Assembly (NCBI GenBank): GCA_965247435.1
Contig: OZ252019.1
Coordinates: 1,860,001-1,924,000, forward strand
Source of the DNA: Ilyomonas sp965247435
GTDB taxonomy: Bacteria; Bacteroidota; Bacteroidia; Chitinophagales; Chitinophagaceae
Direction of reading: 5' to 3'
Length of the DNA stretch: 64,000 bases
The position numbers were made by a program, and so were the translations under genes. Below are positions 62,679-64,000 of the stretch, piece by piece. The notes below the pieces were generated by a model that did no database searches, was not told where the DNA came from, and saw only the letters and a list, made by a program, of their open reading frames with translations. The first letter of the stretch is position 1; each line of letters starts with the position of its first letter.

Positions 62679-64000
62679 ATGTTTACGAATTACTTCAAAA
62701 CCACCTGGCGCAATATCACACGAAACAAATCGCATGCTCTTATCAACATAACAGGACTTTCAATCGGGTTAGCCTGCAGCCTGCTTATCTTTCTTTGGGT
62801 GCAAAACGAACTAAGTGTTGATGGGTTTCATAAGAAGGGAGATCGCTTATACAAGGTGTTTGAAAGGGAATATTATAAAGATCATATTGATGGCAACTAC
62901 GATACGCCGGGATCTTTGGCTGACGAACTGAAGCGAAGAATTCCTGAAGTGGAAGACGCCGTGATGATGCAGGATGAAAATAATCGGAAAACCCTGCAGG
63001 CGGGCGGTAAAATAATAAAGGTAGAAGGCACCTTCGCCAGCGCAGGTTTGTTCAGTGTATTTAGTTACCCGTTTGTAACAGGCACGCCGGCAACTGCGTT
63101 AAGCTTAGCAGACAATATCACTCTATCTGAAAAAACAGCCGATGCTTTTTTTGGAAGTGCACAAAATGCAATGGGAAAAGTGATTCGCTTTGATAATAAG
63201 CGGGACTTTAAGGTAAGTGCTGTTTATAAAAATATACCTGCCACTGCATCCCGAACATTTGATTATGTAATTAGTTGGGCTGCCTTGCAGCAGGACCAAC
63301 CCTGGCTAAAAGAATGGACGAACAGCGGCCCGTTGACGTATGTATTGTTACGGCCCCGCGCAAACCTAAAGGCGGTAGATAAACAACTCGTCTCATTTCG
63401 CAATTTATACATACACGACAGCAGTGCTGCATATCATGTAGAGCTTGGCTTGCAGCGGTTCGATGAAGTATATCTGCACAATCATTTTGAAAACGGAATC
63501 GTATCCGGTGGCCGCATTGAATATGTTCATCTCTTCAGCCTCATTGCCATTTTTATTTTGCTGATTGCCTGCATTAATTTTATGAACTTGACAACGGCGC
63601 GCGCTGTCAAGCGGGCAAAAGAAGTGGGCGTACGCAAAGCTGTTGGTGCTGTTCGTTCTGCATTAATCAAGCAGTTTATTGGCGAATCTTTATTGCTTAC
63701 GGTCTTTGCCGTTGCCGTTGCTTTACTGCTAATGATGGCATTGTTACCCGTATTCAATACTGTTACACAACGACAAATTCAATTGCCTTTTAACCAACCT
63801 TCTTTTTGGCTCGCTATTGCTGTCATCACGTTGCTGACCGGGTTTATTTCAGGCAGTTATCCGGCGTTGTATTTATCTTCTTTCAATCCTGTAACCGTGC
63901 TGAAGGGAACCGTTACACTTGGTGCAGGCGCATTATGGTTTCGCAAAGGGCTGGTGGTGTTTCAGTTTGTTCTTTCCCTGCTGCTTATCATTGGCACTAT
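62679..64000 (+). CDS. FtsX/MacB-type ABC permease, array member 13 (cut by the window edge)
   Basis: The frame opens at ATG 62679 and stays open to the right edge (440 codons). It encodes MFTNYFKTTWRNITRNKSHA, TM1 (LINITGLSIGLACSLLIFLW), periplasmic domain 1, pre-TM2 strand FDEVYLHNHFENGIVSGG, TM2 LIAIFILLIACINFMNLT, coupling loop KRAKEVGVRKAVGAV, TM3-TM4 and the beginning of TM5 (KGLVVFQFVLSLLLIIGT). The second half lies outside the window, so whether the array continues is unknown. Confidence 0.9.
   Translation, partial: MFTNYFKTTWRNITRNKSHALINITGLSIGLACSLLIFLWVQNELSVDGFHKKGDRLYKVFEREYYKDHIDGNYDTPGSLADELKRRIPEVEDAVMMQDENNRKTLQAGGKIIKVEGTFASAGLFSVFSYPFVTGTPATALSLADNITLSEKTADAFFGSAQNAMGKVIRFDNKRDFKVSAVYKNIPATASRTFDYVISWAALQQDQPWLKEWTNSGPLTYVLLRPRANLKAVDKQLVSFRNLYIHDSSAAYHVELGLQRFDEVYLHNHFENGIVSGGRIEYVHLFSLIAIFILLIACINFMNLTTARAVKRAKEVGVRKAVGAVRSALIKQFIGESLLLTVFAVAVALLLMMALLPVFNTVTQRQIQLPFNQPSFWLAIAVITLLTGFISGSYPALYLSSFNPVTVLKGTVTLGAGALWFRKGLVVFQFVLSLLLIIGT

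Noticed and set aside
31599..64000. Tandem repeats caused by assembly error
   Set aside because: Members differ strongly over most of their length and have different spacers, so they are true paralogues. Only the tails of members 10 and 11 are near-identical.

Overview
The window comes from a member of the Bacteroidota, most likely Chitinophagaceae or a close relative. Signs of this are a type IX secretion (T9SS) sorting domain on a secreted amylase, a TonB-dependent receptor with an N-terminal carboxypeptidase-regulatory-like domain, a DUF5606 gene, Bacteroidota-type promoters (TTTG, about 20 bp, TAnnTTTG), almost no Shine-Dalgarno sequences, and MacB/FtsX permeases of about 800 residues. 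This placement is inference from gene content; no rRNA is present.

Bases 1-31,500 hold mostly ordinary chromosomal genes. In order: the tail of an unknown gene, a Uma2-type nuclease-fold protein, an amidohydrolase, a TonB receptor with a TPR-like secreted protein, a membrane protein coupled to a small winged-helix regulator, a T9SS-exported GH13 amylase, a small unknown, an FtsB/DivIC-like divisome protein with enolase, an NlpE-like lipoprotein, a polyprenyl-phosphate sugar-1-phosphate transferase, DUF5606, an M3 oligopeptidase, YccF, two secreted amidohydrolases flanking a broken four-helix-bundle gene, an acyl-CoA thioesterase, a YD-repeat-like secreted protein, a two-component pair (sigma-54 activator plus histidine kinase) and an ArnT/PMT-type glycosyltransferase.

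Bases 29,000-64,000 are one coherent accessory locus: a 62-residue secreted or membrane peptide, a MacA/HlyD-type adaptor, one LolD/MacB-type ATPase, and thirteen tandem FtsX/MacB permease genes on the same strand, the last cut by the window edge. Every complete permease keeps two FtsX halves, two RxKEIGxRKxLG cytoplasmic loops and a C-terminal ANPxxSLR(T/S)(E/D) tail, while the two periplasmic domains diverge widely. Only one ATPase and one adaptor are present, so the simplest reading is a shared motor serving many alternative permeases.

The neighbouring sigma-54 activator/kinase pair may control the locus. Sigma-54-like -24/-12 sequences lie before the small peptide gene (28986) and before permease 2 (34151), each preceded by a CGTACAG-type pair spaced exactly 21 bp. 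An intrinsic terminator separates permease 1 from permease 2. The array shows its own evolution: orphan permease 3' tails, MITE-like inverted-repeat elements in spacers, a small gene overlapped by a permease start, and near-identical 3' ends of permeases 10 and 11.
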